Part shown: piece by piece, positions 1 to 9,052 of the stretch
How the letters are laid out: each line of letters opens with the position of its first letter
How positions within the stretch are numbered: the stretch's first letter is position 1
Assembly (NCBI RefSeq): GCF_900108515.1
Contig: NZ_FNWW01000008.1
Location: 104,681 to 168,680, forward strand
Direction: 5' to 3'
DNA length: 64,000 nt
DNA from: Halobacillus karajensis
GTDB taxonomy: Bacteria; Bacillota; Bacilli; Bacillales; Halobacillaceae
Position numbers and translations under genes: made by a program
Notes under the pieces: generated by a model
What the model was told of the DNA's origin: nothing
Databases searched by the model: none
Seen by the model: the letters and a program-made list of their open reading frames with translations, nothing else

Positions 1-1385
1 AAGAGGTTTATAACCCTGCCACAGGAGAGGTCATTGCTAATGTACCTATTTCTTCAAAAGAAGATGTAGATTATGCAGTTAACGTTGCTAAGGCAGCTTT
101 CCAGGATTGGAAGGAAGTACCTGTACCGAAAAGAGCGCGTATCTTGTTCAAATACCAGCAACTGCTTGTTGAACACTGGGATGAGCTAGCAGAATTGATT
201 ACGATTGAAAATGGTAAAAATTTAAAAGAAGCCAAAGGTGAAGTACAGCGGGGAATTGAAAATGTTGAGTTTGCGACAGGTGCCCCAACGCTTATGATGG
301 GCGATCAATTGCCGTCGATTGCTACAGGCCTTGAATCTGGAATGCATCGCTATCCAATCGGTGTTATTGGAGGAATAACCCCATTTAACTTCCCGATGAT
401 GGTTCCATGCTGGATGTTCCCTATGGCCATTGCGACAGGAAATACTTTTGTCATGAAGCCGTCTGAGCGTACACCACTCTTGGCCAATCGCTTAGCTGGG
501 CTTTTAGAAGAAGCGGGACTGCCAAAAGGCGTATTTAATATCGTCCATGGGGCACACGATGTTGTAAATGGACTGCTTGATCATAAGAAGGTGGCAGCTA
601 TTTCTTTTGTTGGGTCTCAGCCAGTAGCAGAATATGTATATAAACGCGGTACAGAAAATCTGAAGCGTGTACAAGCTCTTGCTGGAGCAAAAAACCATTC
701 AATCGTTTTAAATGACGCTAACTTGGACAATGCTTCCACCCAAATTTTTAATGCAGCATTTGGTTCAGCCGGAGAACGCTGCATGGCTGCCTCCGTAGTT
801 GCTGTTGAAGAGTCTGTAGCTGATGAGTTTATTGAGCAGCTTAAGAAGAAAGCGGATGAGGTGAAGATCGGAAACGGCCTTGAGGATGATGTCTTCTTGG
901 GTCCAGTTATTCGTGAACAACATAAAGAACGTACGCTCGGTTATATTGAAAAGGGCGAACAAGAAGGTGCCAAGCTTATAAGAGATGGCCGCCAAGATAA
1001 GGCCTCTCAAGAAAAAGGTTATTTTGTCGGACCGACAATTTTCGATAATGTAACAACAGAAATGAAGATCTGGCAAGATGAAATTTTTGCACCTGTGCTT
1101 TCTATTGTACGTGTTAAGAATTTAGATGAAGCTGTAGAAGTCACGAATGAATCTCCATTTGCTAACGGCGCCTGCATTTTTACGAGAGATGGCGGCAGTG
1201 TTCGTCAGTTTCGTGAAACCATTGATGCAGGGATGCTCGGTGTCAATATTGGAGTCCCAGCACCGATGGCATTCTTCCCGTTCTCCGGATGGAAAAACTC
1301 TTTCTATGGAGACTTACATGCCAATGGCAAAGATGGGGTAGAATTCTTTACTCGTAAAAAAGTTATGACCACCCGCTGGGTATAA
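1..1385 (+). CDS. mmsA: Methylmalonate-semialdehyde dehydrogenase (CoA-acylating), 5' partial
   Basis: Oxidises malonate or methylmalonate semialdehyde to acetyl- or propionyl-CoA, the last step of myo-inositol or valine breakdown, in the cytoplasm. The open frame runs in from the left edge (first full codon at base 3), so about 25-30 N-terminal residues are missing. No start in the window is credible: the TTG at 144 lies inside the conserved ALDH fold. Visible signs are the ALDH substrate-channel stretch near [21 protein letters not shown], and the catalytic cysteine in [11 protein letters not shown]. The family hallmark is GAKNH where ordinary ALDHs have ELGGK, and the general-base Glu is absent, as expected for a CoA-dependent enzyme. 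The gene is followed by a terminator and then iolE, so it is probably iolA of an inositol locus. It could equally serve valine breakdown. Confidence 0.93.
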   Translation, partial: EVYNPATGEVIANVPISSKEDVDYAVNVAKAAFQDWKEVPVPKRARILFKYQQLLVEHWDELAELITIENGKNLKEAKGEVQRGIENVEFATGAPTLMMGDQLPSIATGLESGMHRYPIGVIGGITPFNFPMMVPCWMFPMAIATGNTFVMKPSERTPLLANRLAGLLEEAGLPKGVFNIVHGAHDVVNGLLDHKKVAAISFVGSQPVAEYVYKRGTENLKRVQALAGAKNHSIVLNDANLDNASTQIFNAAFGSAGERCMAASVVAVEESVADEFIEQLKKKADEVKIGNGLEDDVFLGPVIREQHKERTLGYIEKGEQEGAKLIRDGRQDKASQEKGYFVGPTIFDNVTTEMKIWQDEIFAPVLSIVRVKNLDEAVEVTNESPFANGACIFTRDGGSVRQFRETIDAGMLGVNIGVPAPMAFFPFSGWKNSFYGDLHANGKDGVEFFTRKKVMTTRWV

Positions 1386-1392
1386 GTTAACG

Positions 1393-1422
1393 GAAAAAGG
1401 GAGAGGGATCTCCCTTTTTTCT
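1393..1422 (+). terminator. Rho-independent terminator after mmsA
   Basis: An AAAAAGGGA / TCCCTTTTT stem with a short GAGGGATC-type loop runs into a T-tract, 8 bases after the mmsA stop. Confidence 0.8.
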
Positions 1423-1431
1423 ACATAAAAT

Positions 1432-1447
1432 TTGTAAGCGTTTTAAA
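1432..1447 (+). promoter_or_regulatory. Candidate cre (CcpA) site before iolE
   Basis: TTGTAAGCGTTTTAAA fits the cre consensus WTGNAANCGNWNNCAW with one mismatch (A for the C). It lies about 20 bases before the iolE start, where CcpA could repress during growth on preferred sugars. The match was judged by eye only. Confidence 0.45.
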
Positions 1448-1467
1448 GGGTAGGAGGCTAATGGAAG

Positions 1468-2361
1468 ATGTTTAAAGATCAGACGGTTAAACTGGGGATT
1501 TGTCCAATCGGCTGGACCAACGATGATATGCCTGAATTAGGGAGTTGGAATACTTTTGAACAGTGCGTCAGCGAAATGGCCCTAGCTGGATTTGAGGGGA
1601 CAGAAGTAGGTAATAAATATCCCAAGGATAGACAAGAGTTAAAGAAAGCGCTTGAATTACGGCAGATGCAAATTGCCAGTGCATGGTTCAGTTCATTTCT
1701 CACGACTCTCCCTTTTAAGGAGACAGAGGAAGCTTTCATAAAACATCGCGATTTTCTTTATGAAATGGGTGCTAAGGTTATTGTAGTATCCGAACAGGGC
1801 CGCAGTATTCAAAAAGAAGATGTTCCTTTATTTGAAGCTAAGCCTCATTTCACTGAAGAAGAATGGGAGCTTTTAGCGGAAGGTTTAAACCTTCTGGGTG
1901 AGCTTGCTCACGAGAAAGGGATGGAAATTGTATTCCATCATCACATGGGTACAGGTGTGCAGACAAAAGAGGAAATTGATAAGCTGATGAACATCACAGA
2001 TGAAGACAAGGTTTCTCTTCTTTTTGACACGGGGCACCTTTATTTATCTGGCGAAGATCCTCTGGAGGTATTAAAGCTGCATTTGCCCCGGATAAAACAT
2101 GTCCATTTAAAAGATGTTAGAGGTGATGTTGCAGCACAGGTCCGCCAGCAAAAGACGGCCTTTCTTGATGGTGTAAAAGAAGGGATGTTTACCGTTCCAG
2201 GAAACGGAGATATAGAGTTTGGGCCAATTTTTGAAACGTTGGCCAATTTCGATTACAGAGGATGGGTGCTGGTTGAAGCGGAACAAGACCCAGCCAAAGC
2301 TAATCCTCTAGAACAAGCGATTATAGCTCGAAATTATATCCGTGAAACTGCGAAGATTTAG
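1468..2361 (+). CDS. iolE: Inosose dehydratase (IolE)
   Basis: Dehydrates 2-keto-myo-inositol (scyllo-inosose) to the trihydroxycyclohexanedione of the inositol pathway; a cytoplasmic TIM-barrel enzyme needing a divalent metal. The 297-residue product has the IolE N-terminal signature [16 protein letters not shown]. It also has xylose-isomerase-like barrel motifs with likely metal ligands: HHHMGTG, the LLFDTGHLY Asp and His, HVHLKDV and the late VLVEAEQD Glu. The length is normal for the family. The start at 1468 has AGGAGG 10 bases upstream; the nearer ATG at 1461 reads into a stop after four codons. The gene stands after mmsA with its own cre-like site. The IolE family is clear. Other iol genes would lie to the left, outside the window. 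Confidence 0.93.
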   Translation: MFKDQTVKLGICPIGWTNDDMPELGSWNTFEQCVSEMALAGFEGTEVGNKYPKDRQELKKALELRQMQIASAWFSSFLTTLPFKETEEAFIKHRDFLYEMGAKVIVVSEQGRSIQKEDVPLFEAKPHFTEEEWELLAEGLNLLGELAHEKGMEIVFHHHMGTGVQTKEEIDKLMNITDEDKVSLLFDTGHLYLSGEDPLEVLKLHLPRIKHVHLKDVRGDVAAQVRQQKTAFLDGVKEGMFTVPGNGDIEFGPIFETLANFDYRGWVLVEAEQDPAKANPLEQAIIARNYIRETAKI

Positions 2362-2407
2362 TGTTATTTTAGTTAAATCCTTATGGCTCTTAAAAATGAT
2401 GAACTGG

Positions 2408-2448
2408 AAAAGTTTCTCTTTAGATAGGGAAGCTTTTTTATTTTTTTA
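2408..2448 (+). terminator. Terminator after iolE
   Basis: AAAAGTTTCTC pairs with GGGAAGCTTTT (G-T pairs allowed) around an 8-base loop, followed by a long T-run. Confidence 0.6.
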
Positions 2449-2559
2449 GAATATGCGGAGGAGAGTTGAAGGGCGATTTAACGATTGATAGCCCTTCTTT
2501 TATTCAGCATATGGGTCACTTATATGGTTCTCTGTATGAATCGGGGAAGGTTCAATATT

Positions 2560-2596
2560 TTGAAAAAGGCGTAATCCCATGGGTAGGATTACGCCT
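2560..2596 (-). terminator. Terminator after yjiH (minus strand)
   Basis: A perfect 11-bp inverted repeat, AGGCGTAATCC / GGATTACGCCT. Read on the minus strand it is followed directly by TTTTTC. It lies about 80 bases beyond the yjiH stop. Confidence 0.75.
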
Positions 2597-2675
2597 CATC
2601 ATTCTCATTCGTATGTCCATTCTTCCTGAGCCATCAAGTTTGTCCTAAAAAGAAACATTTTTCGTTCCGCCTGCG

Positions 2676-4076
2676 TTAAAAGAATAAATGGGCCATAAGC
2701 ACAATAATTGGTAAGGTAATAAGTGTTCGCTCTAAAAAGATGATAACGAGATCTTTGAAAGTCACGGGAAGTTTCGAGCCAAGTAGAAGACCCCCTACCT
2801 CAGACATATAAATTAGTTGCGTAACGGATACGCAGGCGATGACAAACCTTGTTAGTGGACTCTCAATGCCACTTCCTATCACAGCTGGAAGAAACATATC
2901 TGCGAATCCAACGACCATGGTTGGAGCTGCAGCAGCCGCCTCGGGAACTTGCATCAAATGAAGGAGAGGAATAAACGGAGCGCCAATCCACTCAAATACT
3001 GGTGAATATTCAGCAATAATTAACGCCATTGTCCCAATTGCCATAACAATTGGAATGACACCTATCCACATATCCAGAACGTTTTGAACGCCCCCTTTTA
3101 TTACATGCCTCCATTTTGTATTTTTTGCCTTTCCAACGGCCTGGTTGATTCCCCACTTAAATGAGGACGTGTGTCTTGGGATCTTTTCATCCCAATGATT
3201 TTCTGCGTGTTCAAAGTATTGATTTGGTTTTTTTGATAAGGGGGGAATCCGTGGACAGATCAGAGCAGCGGCTAACCCTGCAAGGACGATTGTTAGGTAG
3301 TATTGGAAAAACATGTGTTGCAGATCAACTAATGTTAAAACAACAATCGTGAATGTGATAGAGACAACGGAAAAGGTCGTTCCTATAACCGCCGCTTCTC
3401 TTTTGGTATAAAAACCACCTTCGTATTGTTTACTGGTTAGGAGGATACCTATTGTCCCATCCCCTAACCAGGAAGCTAGACAATCGATGGAGGATCGGCC
3501 TGGTAAGGTGAAAATGGGCTTTATAATTTTTGTTAATAAAGCCCCGCATAATTCGAGAAGTCCGAAATCCAAAAGCAGGGGTAGGAGTAAACCGGCAAAT
3601 AGGAATACGGCCAACAAGGCTGGGATAAGGTCACTAAAAAGTAAACCGCCCGTCTCGCCTGACCATATGAATTTGGGACCGCTTTCATAAAAGGTTAAAA
3701 CAGCAAAAAATGCGGCAACTATTCTTGCCAAAAACCAGAACGTCGATACACCAAAAAGGCCTTTTAAAAAGGGCTTCTCAAGGATCCACACGGGTTTGAA
3801 CACTTTCGTAATCGCCGTCATTACAGCTGTTAGCATAAGGATAACCGTTATAAAGATTGGTAACACACCAGCGAATGCACTTTGGACCCAGTTCGCGAGT
3901 AAGGCGACTGGAATTGTGATTTCTCCTTGGATGCTTAAAGGGATCATGAATAAGAGGATTCCAACCAAGGAAGGAATCATAAATTTTAGAACGTCCATAC
4001 GGTTAGAACGTTCTATTGGTTCGGTGTGATAACTTTGTGAATGATTTTGTTCATTACTTTGGGCAGGATCGCTCAT
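2676..4076 (-). CDS. YjiH family membrane protein (nucleoside-recognition/Gate domains), putative transporter
   Basis: A polytopic inner-membrane protein of 466 residues with about 10-11 hydrophobic segments. The short hydrophilic N-terminus is rich in Ser, Gln and His. Segments such as MIPSLVGILLFMIPL, LPIFITVILML, CLASWLGDGTIG and MVVGFADMFLPAVIG place it in the YjiH/nucleoside-recognition (Gate) superfamily. The substrate is not established. It is the last gene of the rocD-gdh cluster, so uptake or export linked to arginine, ornithine or glutamate metabolism is an inference from position. Start chosen at ATG 4076, because GGGAGAG sits 9 bases upstream; a TTG six bases earlier is less well placed. 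About 110 bases separate it from the biotinyl-like gene, with no clear terminator between, so it is probably read from the same sigma-54 promoter. Confidence 0.82.
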   Translation of the reverse strand: MSDPAQSNEQNHSQSYHTEPIERSNRMDVLKFMIPSLVGILLFMIPLSIQGEITIPVALLANWVQSAFAGVLPIFITVILMLTAVMTAITKVFKPVWILEKPFLKGLFGVSTFWFLARIVAAFFAVLTFYESGPKFIWSGETGGLLFSDLIPALLAVFLFAGLLLPLLLDFGLLELCGALLTKIIKPIFTLPGRSSIDCLASWLGDGTIGILLTSKQYEGGFYTKREAAVIGTTFSVVSITFTIVVLTLVDLQHMFFQYYLTIVLAGLAAALICPRIPPLSKKPNQYFEHAENHWDEKIPRHTSSFKWGINQAVGKAKNTKWRHVIKGGVQNVLDMWIGVIPIVMAIGTMALIIAEYSPVFEWIGAPFIPLLHLMQVPEAAAAAPTMVVGFADMFLPAVIGSGIESPLTRFVIACVSVTQLIYMSEVGGLLLGSKLPVTFKDLVIIFLERTLITLPIIVLMAHLFF

Positions 4077-4187
4077 ATACAAACTCTCTCCCTACTGAAA
4101 TTTCCTTCATTTTTGCTTTGAATTTACAGGACCTTTGAGAAAAGGAAACAGGGGAGTAAGAGGGTGACTCCCCTATATATCTTGGAA

Positions 4188-4442
4188 TCAATCGCTTCCG
4201 GTAATTTCTAAATCATCTTTTAGTGTTGTTAACACCATGTTTTGGGTCACGTTCTGCCCCTGGGAAATTTCCACTGAAGTAATATGTCCGCTAATCCCTA
4301 TAGAGACTTCAACTTCTTTTTTTTCATTTGTTTCGATGACAAACAACGTTTCCCACTCATACACATAAGCCGAAGGGGTAACCAAAACATTTTTGACAAA
4401 GCCATCACAAGGACTATAGACATTTTGAAGCGATTTTTTCAT
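4188..4442 (-). CDS. Small biotin/lipoyl-attachment-like domain protein
   Basis: The 84-residue product folds by pattern as a single barrel-sandwich domain: SPCDGFVKNVLVTPSAYV, then ETLFVIETNEKKEVEV, then GISGHITSVEISQGQNVTQNMVL. This is the two-lobe repeat of biotinyl and lipoyl carriers. The exposed turn reads ETNEKKE where a biotin carrier has EAMKM, so the modified lysine is shifted by one residue or absent. It may therefore be a non-modified relative. The start at 4442 has GGAGAG 7 bases upstream. It sits about 50 bases after glutamate dehydrogenase, in the roc cluster. I cannot assign a function. No carboxylase or acyltransferase partner is present in the window. Confidence 0.72.
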   Translation of the reverse strand: MKKSLQNVYSPCDGFVKNVLVTPSAYVYEWETLFVIETNEKKEVEVSIGISGHITSVEISQGQNVTQNMVLTTLKDDLEITGSD

Positions 4443-4489
4443 GATTACTCTCCTTTTTTAAAAAAATTCGGTCAATTAAAGATGAACCC

Positions 4490-5782
4490 TTACACCCATC
4501 CCCGAAAACGAGAGGCCTCCGCCATCTCTCGAACTCCGATTATATAGGCGGCTAAGCGCATATCAACTTGATGTTTGGCAGCTGCCGAATAAACCTTCTC
4601 GAAGGAATCCACGATTACTTGACGCAGTTTTGTTGAGACTTCTTGTTCCGTCCAGTAGTATCCTTGATTGTTCTGGACCCATTCAAAATAGGAGACCGTT
4701 ACACCGCCTGCGCTTGCAAGGACGTCTGGGATAAGCAGGATTCCTCGCTTGCTTAATATTTTGGTTGCCTCAAGGGTTGTTGGTCCATTCGCAGCTTCTA
4801 CAATAATAGAAGCTTTTATGTTTTTGGCATTTTCCATTGTGATCTGATTGGAAATTGCTGCAGGGACAAGGATATCGCACTCTTTTTCGAGGAGTTCTTT
4901 ATTTGTAATGGTTTGATCAAACAAATTGGTGACCGTACCGAAACTATCACGGCGATCGAGTAAGTAATCAATGTCGAGTCCGTTTGAATGATAGATCGCA
5001 CCATGGGCATCTGAAATGCCCACAACCTTTGCACCAGCCTCATGCATAAATTTAGCTAAGAAGCTGCCGGCATTCCCAAAACCTTGGATGATTACTTGGG
5101 CTCCTTCCAACTGAATTCCTTTTTTCTTCGCGGCTTCTTCTACGCAAATGGTTACACCGCTTGCTGTGGCGGTTTCCCGACCATGGGAACCGCCTAGGAC
5201 CACTGGTTTTCCTGTAATAAATCCTGGGGAATCGAATTCACGAATCCTGCTGTATTCGTCCAACATCCAAGCCATGATTTGAGAATTGGTAAAAACATCG
5301 GGAGCTGGAATATCTTTAGTTGGCCCAACTACCTGGCTGATGGCCCGAACGTAACCGCGGCTCAAACCTTCAAGCTCACGAAAAGACATTTCTCTCGGGT
5401 CACAGATAATTCCACCCTTGCCTCCACCGTATGGCAAACCGGCAATCCCGCATTTTAAACTCATCCACATTGATAAGGCTTTTACCTCATTTTCATTAAC
5501 CTCTGGGTGGAAACGCACACCCCCTTTTGTGGGTCCGACGGCATCGTTGTGTTGAGAACGATAGCCAGTGAAGATTTTAATTTTCCCATCGTCCATTCGA
5601 ACAGGGATGCGTACAGTGAGCATTCTCATCGGCTCTTTCAACAATTCAAAGGTTTCTGCTGGATAACCTAAGTTGTCTATCGCCTCTTTTATTACAATTT
5701 GTGTGGATGTAAAGAGATCAATCGCCTCTTCTTCTTGAGAATGTTTTCGCTGTTGGGCACTTAATAGATTGGTTGCCGCCAT
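4490..5782 (-). CDS. rocG: NAD-dependent glutamate dehydrogenase (RocG/GudB type)
   Basis: Deaminates glutamate to 2-oxoglutarate and ammonium. It closes the arginine/ornithine route, since ornithine delta-transamination supplies glutamate and the semialdehyde. The 430-residue length is typical of the hexameric Bacillus enzymes. Substrate-binding motifs are visible: KGGVRFHP, MSLKCGIAGLPYGGGKGGI with the catalytic Lys, and KDIPAPDV. The Rossmann fold is at VIIQGFGNAGSFLAKFM, followed by the VEAANGPTT stretch. Start ATG 5782 has GGAGG upstream. The gene lies 36 bases after rocD and is evidently co-transcribed. RocG and GudB cannot be told apart by sequence inspection; the name rests on its place behind rocD and the sigma-54 promoter. 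Confidence 0.92.
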   Translation of the reverse strand: MAATNLLSAQQRKHSQEEEAIDLFTSTQIVIKEAIDNLGYPAETFELLKEPMRMLTVRIPVRMDDGKIKIFTGYRSQHNDAVGPTKGGVRFHPEVNENEVKALSMWMSLKCGIAGLPYGGGKGGIICDPREMSFRELEGLSRGYVRAISQVVGPTKDIPAPDVFTNSQIMAWMLDEYSRIREFDSPGFITGKPVVLGGSHGRETATASGVTICVEEAAKKKGIQLEGAQVIIQGFGNAGSFLAKFMHEAGAKVVGISDAHGAIYHSNGLDIDYLLDRRDSFGTVTNLFDQTITNKELLEKECDILVPAAISNQITMENAKNIKASIIVEAANGPTTLEATKILSKRGILLIPDVLASAGGVTVSYFEWVQNNQGYYWTEQEVSTKLRQVIVDSFEKVYSAAAKHQVDMRLAAYIIGVREMAEASRFRGWV

Positions 5783-5818
5783 TTTTATACCTCCATGGGA
5801 TTATAGAAGTCATCCTCG

Positions 5819-7021
5819 TTATTTTGATAGGACACTAGTAATCTTTTCAATCGCCCATTCAAGATCTTTTTCCTTAATCACCAGTGGAGGGGCAAAACGG
5901 ATAACATTTTCGTGAGTCTCTTTACAAAGCAATCCTTCTTCTTTTAATTTTTCACAGTATGGGCGCGCATGTTCATGTAATTCGACACCGACAAACAAGC
6001 CTTTCCCGCGAACTTCTTTAATCATTGGGTTATCGATTTTCTTAAGTTTCTCTTTAAAATAGTGCCCAAGCTGAAGAGAACGACCGGCTAATTTTTCCTC
6101 TTCAATCACATCTAATGAAGCTATAGCTACAGCACTTGCGAGCGGGTTTCCGCCGAAAGTAGAACCGTGTGACCCTGGGGTGAAGACTCCTAAAATATCT
6201 TCATTTGCGGCAACGCAGGAAATGGGCATCACACCGCCTCCAAGTGCCTTACCAAGAATATACATGTCTGGCTTCACACCTTCCCAATCACAGGCAAACA
6301 TTTTTCCGGAGCGAGCTAGACCTGACTGAATTTCATCGGCTACAAATAGGACATTCTCGTTCTTACATACTTCATAGGCCTCTTTTAGGAATCCTTCTGG
6401 TGGGATGACAATTCCTGCTTCCCCCTGGATCGGTTCGAGTAAAAAGCCGGCAGTATTTGGTGTGATGGCCTTTTTTAAAGCATCGATATCTCCATAAGGA
6501 ATCAGCTTTATACCTGGCAGGACTGGCCCGTAACTGCGTTTCCCGCCCGATTCAGACGATAGGGAAACGGCTGTCATCGTTCTGCCGTGGAAGTTGCCTT
6601 CACAAGCAATGATCTCAGCTTTGTTTTCGGAAACTCCTTTCTTATCATAAGCCCAGCGCCGTACTGCTTTTACCGCTGTTTCAACAGCTTCAGCACCTGT
6701 GTTCATTGGAAGGACCATGTCTTTTCCGGTCAACTCGGATACTTTTTTGTAAAATGGCGCAAGTTGGTCATTATGGAAGGCGCGTGAAGTTAAGGTCACA
6801 CGGTTTGCCTGTGCTGTTAACGCTTCAATAATCTTAGGATGTCTATGACCTTGGTTTACAGCAGAATAGGCACTTAACATATCCATATAGGTGTTTCCTT
6901 CGGGGTCCTTAACCCAGACGCCCTCAGCTTCTGAAATAACGATGGGAAGGGGGTGGTAGTTATTTGCTCCATATTGTTCCGTTTGACTTATAATCTCATT
7001 TGATTTCATTGTTGTATTCAT
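5819..7021 (-). CDS. rocD: Ornithine aminotransferase
   Basis: Transfers the delta-amino group of ornithine to 2-oxoglutarate, giving glutamate-5-semialdehyde and glutamate; PLP enzyme, cytoplasm. The 400-residue class-III aminotransferase shows [13 protein letters not shown], the FHGRT motif, EPIQGEAGI, the PLP Asp in [14 protein letters not shown] and the Schiff-base Lys in [22 protein letters not shown] near residue 50 is typical of ornithine aminotransferase. Start ATG 7021 has AAGGAGG upstream. First gene of the minus-strand roc cluster; a sigma-54 promoter sits 35-50 bases before the start, with candidate RocR sites beyond it. No degeneration is visible. Confidence 0.95.
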   Translation of the reverse strand: MNTTMKSNEIISQTEQYGANNYHPLPIVISEAEGVWVKDPEGNTYMDMLSAYSAVNQGHRHPKIIEALTAQANRVTLTSRAFHNDQLAPFYKKVSELTGKDMVLPMNTGAEAVETAVKAVRRWAYDKKGVSENKAEIIACEGNFHGRTMTAVSLSSESGGKRSYGPVLPGIKLIPYGDIDALKKAITPNTAGFLLEPIQGEAGIVIPPEGFLKEAYEVCKNENVLFVADEIQSGLARSGKMFACDWEGVKPDMYILGKALGGGVMPISCVAANEDILGVFTPGSHGSTFGGNPLASAVAIASLDVIEEEKLAGRSLQLGHYFKEKLKKIDNPMIKEVRGKGLFVGVELHEHARPYCEKLKEEGLLCKETHENVIRFAPPLVIKEKDLEWAIEKITSVLSK

Positions 7022-7055
7022 TTTATTCCTCCTTTTTTGCTTTCACCTCTTTATA

Positions 7056-7071
7056 TGCAAGATTTATGCCA
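7056..7071 (-). promoter_or_regulatory. Sigma-54 (SigL) promoter of the rocD operon
   Basis: Read on the minus strand the bases are TGGCATAAATCTTGCA: the -24 element TGGCA and the -12 element TTGCA with exact consensus spacing (TGGCAC-N5-TTGCW). They lie 35 bases before the rocD start and face a divergent sigma-54 activator gene. Confidence 0.88.
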
Positions 7072-7121
7072 ACTTAAAAAACTTTGTTTTAGAGCCTTTA
7101 TATAAAAAAGAAAACGACATT

Positions 7122-7138
7122 CGAAAAATAATTTTGCG
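7122..7138 (-). promoter_or_regulatory. Candidate RocR upstream activating site 1
   Basis: A 17-bp imperfect dyad, CGAAAAATAATTTTGCG, closely resembles the Bacillus RocR site, which has a CAAAA-type arm, a short AT core and its mirror. Its centre is 59 bases from the near edge of the -12/-24 promoter, a usual enhancer position. Confidence 0.65.
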
Positions 7139-7161
7139 GATAATAGAAAAATGGTTGAAAC

Positions 7162-7184
7162 AACCGCTTAATTTTTTTGCGGTT
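7162..7184 (-). promoter_or_regulatory. Candidate RocR upstream activating site 2, overlapping the rocR promoter
   Basis: AACCGC and GCGGTT flank an AT-rich core. The inner 17 bp (7165-7181) has CGC/GCG ends, and its centre is 43 bp from site 1, close to four helical turns. A vegetative promoter for rocR, TTGCGG (7177-7182), 17 bases, TAATAT (7200-7205), overlaps it, so RocR bound here could also repress its own gene. Confidence 0.55.
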
Positions 7185-7236
7185 AGGCTGTTATTCTATT
7201 AATATAAACATAGCGAGATTATAAGGGTGTGACAGA

Positions 7237-8640
7237 ATGGTGAATAAGAACGCAGGAGATATCCAGTCATTGACCAGAATGAATCAGTTATATGAAAAGT
7301 TACTTAATGAAGTGGATGTCGGAATTCACGTGATAAATGAAAAGGGAAAGACGATCATTTACAACAAAAAAATGATGGAGATTGAAGCAATGGCCAGCGA
7401 GGATGTGCTCGACAAAAATCTACTGGATGTCTTTATGTTCAGAGAAAGTCAAAATAGTACGCTTGTTAAAGCATTAAAAACGGGGAAAACGACCAAAAAC
7501 ATCAAACAAACGTATTTTAATAATAAAGGGAAAGAAATTACCACAATTAATCATTCCTTTCCTATTAAGGAAGAGGGGAGAATTACCGGGGCCATTGAAA
7601 TCGCGAAAGATGTGACCCAATTGGAAAGAGTAATGAAGGAAAACATGCTCAATAAGCAAAATGGGAAAATTACGTTTGATACGATTATTGGCCGAAGCCA
7701 GTTGATGGAGACGGTTGTGGATGAGGCGAAAAGAGCGACTAGGACATCTTCCTCTGTGCTGGTAGTTGGGGAGACAGGTACAGGAAAAGAGTTATTTGCT
7801 CAGAGTATCCATAATGGCAGTAATCGATCAAGGGCACCTTTTATCTCCCAAAACTGTGCAGCCATTCCAGACGGCTTAATGGAAAGTTTATTGTTTGGTA
7901 CAAAAAAGGGGGCATTTACAGGGGCGGTAGATCGACCTGGTCTGTTTGAACAAGCGGATGGAGGCACACTGCTGTTAGACGAAATCAACTCTTTAGAACC
8001 TTCGCTTCAGGCAAAACTTTTAAGAGTCATTCAAGATAAATCGATTAGAAGAGTTGGGGATACGAAAGATAAAGAGGTAGATGTTCGTATCATCGCTACC
8101 ATTAATGAGGATCCCCTTGACGCGGTTGCGAACAACCGATTAAGGAAGGACTTGTACTATCGACTTAGTGTAGTCACCTTGTTTATTCCGCCACTTCGTG
8201 AAAGAAAGGAAGACATTTTGTTACTGACTCAGGCCTTTATCGATAAATATAGTACTTTGTTTAATATGGATGTAAAAGGGATAAGCGAAGGAGTCAAAAC
8301 ATTGCTTCAACAACATAATTGGCCGGGAAATGTAAGGGAACTGGAACATACAATCGAAGGAACAATGAATCTAATTATGGGGGAAGATGTTATAACCATT
8401 CAAAACCTACCAGGAAGGTTTCGTAGTAGATACCAAGCAGAGGAAGAACCATTGGTTCAGGGGGATGAGGGAGATCTCTCTGAAAGCAATCAAACGCTAC
8501 ATGAGAAAATGACAAAGGTTGAAAAAATGTATATTCAACGAGTTCTTAAAAATAACGGCCATAATATCACAAGGGCTGCAAAAATTCTTGGCATTAGCAG
8601 ACAAAGCTTACAGTACAGGTTAAAGAAGTTTGGACTCTAG
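7237..8640 (+). CDS. rocR: Sigma-54-dependent activator, RocR family
   Basis: An enhancer-binding protein that opens sigma-54 promoters in response to ornithine or citrulline in the B. subtilis counterpart. The 467 residues comprise an N-terminal PAS sensor (about 15-130), an AAA+ domain (about 145-385) and a C-terminal Fis-type helix-turn-helix (NITRAAKILGISRQSLQYRLKKFGL). The AAA+ domain has Walker A GETGTGKE, the sigma-54 contact loop GAFTGA at residues 225-230, Walker B GGTLLLDEI and the R-finger region LRKDLYYRLSV. Transcribed away from rocD with the sigma-54 promoter between them, the standard arrangement of a regulator and its target. PAS-level effector specificity cannot be read. Confident in family and in the rocD link. 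Confidence 0.9.
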   Translation: MVNKNAGDIQSLTRMNQLYEKLLNEVDVGIHVINEKGKTIIYNKKMMEIEAMASEDVLDKNLLDVFMFRESQNSTLVKALKTGKTTKNIKQTYFNNKGKEITTINHSFPIKEEGRITGAIEIAKDVTQLERVMKENMLNKQNGKITFDTIIGRSQLMETVVDEAKRATRTSSSVLVVGETGTGKELFAQSIHNGSNRSRAPFISQNCAAIPDGLMESLLFGTKKGAFTGAVDRPGLFEQADGGTLLLDEINSLEPSLQAKLLRVIQDKSIRRVGDTKDKEVDVRIIATINEDPLDAVANNRLRKDLYYRLSVVTLFIPPLRERKEDILLLTQAFIDKYSTLFNMDVKGISEGVKTLLQQHNWPGNVRELEHTIEGTMNLIMGEDVITIQNLPGRFRSRYQAEEEPLVQGDEGDLSESNQTLHEKMTKVEKMYIQRVLKNNGHNITRAAKILGISRQSLQYRLKKFGL

Positions 8641-8931
8641 CTCATTTAGTAGATTTTACGTTTATTTAATAGAATTACAATTAGATGAAAGGGACCTATG
8701 AAGAGTATTTTACCTCTATCTTTTTTGTTATAAAAGAGAAGGAACTTAGCGACTACGGATTTTTCCAGTGAACGGAGCTGTTTGTGTCACTTAGGATGGT
8801 AACCGCTGTTTGCTTCTTAGGGGCTTTATTAGCCAGCTTCTTTTGGTTGTTCTCCTTTATATAGTCTTTTGAATTTGCGTGCAACTATTTAGTGCGCGCT
8901 TAAGCTGCCTTCACTCATTTGTTCCGTATAA

Positions 8932-8984
8932 ATCCGAGAGTGCTGTACGACGTACGGAGGCTGGTTATTTCGGATCATTTTTTT
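8932..8984 (+). terminator. Terminator-like hairpin upstream of the M14 peptidase
   Basis: ATCCGA pairs with TCGGAT; the interior holds GTACGACGTAC, and a run of seven T follows. The outer stem is short, so this is tentative. It could end rocR readthrough or act in the leader of the next gene. Confidence 0.35.
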
Positions 8985-9006
8985 AATAGATAGGAGGTTT
9001 TTTCAT

Positions 9007-9030
9007 ATGGTGTCAGAATTTAGTATATAA
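9007..9030 (+). CDS. Possible 7-codon leader peptide
   Basis: ATG-GTG-TCA-GAA-TTT-AGT-ATA-stop is preceded at the proper distance by TAGGAGG and ends 22 bases before the M14 peptidase start. The composition is unremarkable (MVSEFSI), with no run of a regulatory amino acid, so a chance frame is as likely as a leader. Confidence 0.25.
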   Translation: MVSEFSI

Positions 9031-9052
9031 TCTATTATTTAGGAGGATGACT

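Larger units (their letters stand above)
2362..2675. other. Intergenic region between convergent iolE and yjiH
   Basis: The gap holds one terminator for each flanking gene (2408-2448 plus strand, 2560-2596 minus strand). A 60-codon plus-strand frame at 2466-2648 has no family resemblance and contains the minus-strand terminator, so it is not called. Confidence 0.7.
8641..9052. other. Intergenic region between rocR and the M14 peptidase gene
   Basis: No credible gene above about 10 codons. Near its right end are a terminator-like hairpin (8932-8984) and a 7-codon reading frame with a strong Shine-Dalgarno (9007-9030). I recognise no riboswitch class in the rest. Confidence 0.6.

Noticed and set aside
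2466..2648. 60-codon plus-strand frame between iolE and yjiH
   Set aside because: No family resemblance or promoter, and it includes the perfect minus-strand terminator stem of yjiH.
8641..9000. Riboswitch in the gap after rocR
   Set aside because: I looked for glycine, lysine, TPP, SAM and T-box hallmarks and saw none; only a weak hairpin with a T-run.
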